64,000 bases of DNA from Acanthornis magna (taxonomy: Eukaryota; Chordata; Aves; Passeriformes; Acanthizidae): assembly GCA_036785705.1 (NCBI GenBank), contig JAWUZG010000056.1:1799001-1863000 (forward strand), in the 5' to 3' direction. The notes under the pieces are model-generated. The model had not been told where the DNA came from and made no database searches. It worked only from the letters and a program-made list of their open reading frames with translations. This document shows positions 34,207-64,000 of this stretch, piece by piece; the stretch's first letter is position 1, and every line of letters starts with the position of its first letter. Position numbers and translations under genes: made by a program.

Positions 34207-36825
34207 AGGATGAGATGTCCGCGTTCTTGTAAATGTGACTAAAGCATTTATTCACTGTAGTTTCAAGCCCTGAGCAATAGTGGTCAGTGATCTTTTGGTG
34301 AGATTATGAAAGGTTGCTTGAAGAATACAGTAATTTGCTTACAAAGTGAAATTCGAGTTGCTTATTTTCATTGAGAAGGAAAATAGGTGTTTTTGTCCCA
34401 GGCATGAATATGGTTTTGGGAAGGAAATTATTGAGCAACAGAGTAACAGAACAGTTCACCTGACTTCACCTTGAAAAACTATGAAAATATAGACAAAGCT
34501 AGGGTTGAAGGTGGAAAAAAAATAACCCACATTGTAGTGCATCACGCTCACCACTGCAAGTGTTGGTTTCTGCAGTGTATTTTAATAGTGTGGTGGTTAT
34601 CCTGGGCTTCAGTATCACAGCCTGTGTGGTTTCTCTCATTTGCCTTGGGTAGCTGAAGAAGGGAGATCATGGCTAAAGCACTATTACACAGGAGGCCAAG
34701 GGAGGCACGTTTGTCTCCATTGCAGAGCTTTCAAGCTGGGGTTTGAGCAGTTTTGTTAATAGAAATGCAGCAGCTTCAGGGCCTTTGAGCCATCCCATGT
34801 GCAGTGCAGACCTCCAGCAGGGCTGCTCTTGAGGACATGAAAGCCACTGTGAGGGATGCCTTGCGCCTCCTTCTCCTCCACCAAGGCACCTTCACGTGTG
34901 TCATGAAATGGTAACTTCAGAAATGTGACAGAAATGGGTGAGTTTTGGTCGTGTGCCAGGTGCATGTCAGTCATGTCACAGCACACCATGCCTGTTATCT
35001 CCAGAGGTGTGCAGATATCCTTCGGAAAGGACAGGTCACAGTTCTGATGTGTAACTGAAATTCTTATCATCTGACAACGGTGAAGCTGTGGCTGCAAGCA
35101 CTGATGTAGTGCTGCTTGACATAAAGCAATCAAATAATTTTTATCCTAATGTGTAGGTTTTGCTAACATCAACTAAAAATACATATTTATGTAGAAGCAC
35201 TAAGAGACTTTCTGTTCCTTTGAAGTAGTAGAAGGAGTATGTATGGACAGGAATTAAATTGATACTCAACCTGCCACCCATGTGTTAGAAACCAGTGGTT
35301 TGGGTGGGGCAAAGCAAGCAGTCTTTTTTCTGAGGTGAGTGAATGACAAAAGCAGGGTGTGTTTTAAGAAATTGTTGGATTTTTCCAATGTATTTTCTGC
35401 TTACCATACCTGCTTTGGCGGGAGAAAAATCTTCAATTTGTGTGCATTTCAGTTTGACAGCAATACTGCAATTGCTCTGTGGTACTCTAGTCCTATTTTA
35501 CAGGTCTGCTGATATATCAAAACAGCTGAATCTTCTTGCAACATTGAAATGAGCTTATTTCTAAAGGATCAAAATAGAGCTTTGTTTGCTTGTGAAATAT
35601 GCTTCGCAATATGCCCCAGTCAGATGCCAATGACTGCTATTTAAAAATATGCAGGAGTTGTATAGAGATACAGAACTTGGAAGTCCTCTGCATCTGAAGC
35701 AAGCAGCATCTGGGATTCATAAAGCAAAGCACATTATATTGACAAGTACAGATATACTGTTAAAGTGTAGAGATGTGTGAGAATAACTATATGGCTCAAT
35801 GTGGTTAGATGTTATTGTGGTGCTGGAGGCCTTACAGCTATTTTACATGTTCTGATCTAAACAGTGGATATTTGGGGCATTGGGCATAATGCCAGCGTTC
35901 ATCTCCATGGTGAACATAAAATAGGTCATAACCTGACTGGCTGGTTATTGTGTTCAAATCTATTCTGTTACCATAACATACATTGCTGGGGAGGTGTATC
36001 CCAAGGAATAATGTGATTTCTCATCTTCTGCTCATCCAGAAGCAACCCAGCATAATGCACTCACAGATGCTCCCATGCGCCACTGTGAGGCTTGGCTTTC
36101 CAGAGCTCACAGAGCTTATCAGCTTAAAAGATTGTGTTCAGGAAACAAATTGCACAGTTGCACAGAGTAACACCTGCAGCAGATGCTGCCGGTGTTCTTC
36201 TCATTTGAAACATCCACTGTGTGTGATGGAAGCTGTGCTGAAGCTCTGGAGATGGAATCACAGTGCCTTTTTCCAGCAGCAGTTCAGATGTCAGTGTGCT
36301 TTCATGCCTGTGTGCTTCAGTAGCGCTGCCTGACCTGAGAAAAAGCAAGCTCTGCCTCGTGGTCTCCCTGGCTCGGGATCTGTCTGCTGATACTTTATTG
36401 AGGGAGTCCGTAATGCGAGTTCCTGCGCTGGCTCTCTTTAGTGTAGTATGGAGGCTTTATTGTCCAGAACTTTGTCAAATTATTAATAAATTGTTTTCCT
36501 TTCGTCACATTTGTGTTTCATGGTGTGTTCTGTGCTTCTGGTTAAGTGTGTGCTTGGGTACATCAATGAGGGCCAAGAAGCCCCTTCACTTAAAGGTGCT
36601 CATCTCTGTCCAGATTTGAACACTCACTATTTGGCTGAGACTGCTGAATTAGTTATTTTGATTGATGAGTGGTAACTTTGGCCATGAATGAGCTGCAATG
36701 GGTCCAAAGTGCCTGTACCACAAGCTTGTGTTACTGACACTTTGCGTCTTGGAAGATGGTAATGAATGTCATTCTTCCTTAATATTCTAGTTGCATCATC
36801 CTTGAGCATCAATGAAAGACCAAGT

Positions 36826-63527
<26,702 letters not shown>

Positions 63528-63897
63528 CACTGAGATCAGGCTAGGTGTAGGGTTTGCTGCTTGTTTCATGTACATCAGTTTAAAAAGGTTCCAGTGCATA
63601 GATTCTACACAAAAACAAGTAGCAGTTCTGATGCATTGCACAAGGTGCTGACCAAAGCCATGATCTCCCAGTGGTCTGTAGTGTTGAAGTTTTTTTTTTC
63701 CTGTGTTCAGTGTCTGAACTTGCAGGAACAGGATTATCACAGTGGTATGGATACCTCTAACCCTACAGCCTTTGGTATTGCCTGTATCATACTCTGCATC
63801 ATGTATTAAGTTCCTAAAGATTACTAGGTAATTTATGTGGAATAAAGAATAAGTCAGTCTGTACTTAGTAGAAATTGGGTGCCTGGAAACTAATAAA
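63528..63897 (+). terminator. DAPK2: DAPK2 long-isoform 3' UTR with two poly(A) signals
   Basis: After the TAA (63525-63527), AATAAA occurs at 63841-63846 and again at 63892-63897. T/G-rich sequence (TTGGTTGACTG, GTTGTGTATCC) follows the second. This supports a true transcript end here, separate from the downstream calmodulin-binding exons. Confidence 0.7.
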
Positions 63898-64000
63898 AAT
63901 CTCCTTATAGCATCTTTGGTTGACTGAAGGAAGCAGTTGTGTATCCCTGCTGCAGGCAGTTCTATAGACCTTATGAGATGAATATTTGCAAAGGTTAAAT

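Larger units (their letters stand above)
29941..36790 (+). other. DAPK2: DAPK2 intron 1
   Basis: A 6.85 kb intron from the CpG-island donor to the acceptor ATATTCTAG at 36790. The first kilobase is GC-rich and open in many frames (a composition effect). Beyond it are two perfect hairpin-type inverted repeats (31905-31935 and 34180-34206). No extra exon or gene recognised. Confidence 0.7.

Noticed and set aside
34756..35133. 125-codon minus-strand frame in DAPK2 intron 1
   Set aside because: I considered a retroelement or a separate gene, but saw no conserved motif, no splice context and no repeat signature.

Overview
This is a vertebrate nuclear genomic window, almost certainly from a bird. 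The evidence is multi-exon genes with GT-AG introns, compact AT-rich introns with very few interspersed repeats, one degenerate antisense CR1 LINE fragment, and a TATA-less CpG-island promoter. The window contains parts of two protein-coding genes, both on the + strand. I found no bacterial, viral, CRISPR or tRNA/rRNA features.

Region 1 (1 to about 25.8 kb) is the 3' part of TBC1D2B, a Rab-GAP-type protein. Twelve consecutive coding exons (2088-22311) join without a frame break into 839 codons plus stop. They cover the end of the PH domain, a linker, a coiled coil and the whole TBC domain with both catalytic finger motifs. The first exon lies upstream of the window. The 3' UTR has a proximal and a distal candidate poly(A) site (22870 and 25771).

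Region 2 (about 25.8-29.6 kb) is an intergenic spacer with nothing recognisable.

Region 3 (about 29.6-63.9 kb) is DAPK2, a Ca2+/calmodulin-family death-associated Ser/Thr kinase. A CpG island holds a presumed non-coding first exon with a perfect splice donor at 29941. Eight coding exons (36826-61959) encode the complete kinase domain. A ninth, terminal coding exon (62892-63527) encodes a DAPK3/ZIPK-like coiled-coil tail rather than the calmodulin-binding autoregulatory segment. The joined frame is 487 codons plus stop, close to the length I recall for the long human DAPK2 isoform. The calmodulin-binding exons of the canonical short isoform are not visible and should lie beyond the right edge.

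The two genes are not known to act in one pathway. Both are linked to membrane traffic or autophagy in mammals, but their adjacency is best read as synteny. The observations most worth checking are an open reading frame running 117 codons through the intron after the last kinase exon and ending in a membrane-like segment; a continuous open frame linking the CpG-island exon to the DAPK2 start; three perfect hairpin-type inverted repeats in DAPK2 introns; and an uncommon Glu-to-Ala difference in the kinase. I saw no convincing undescribed biological system.
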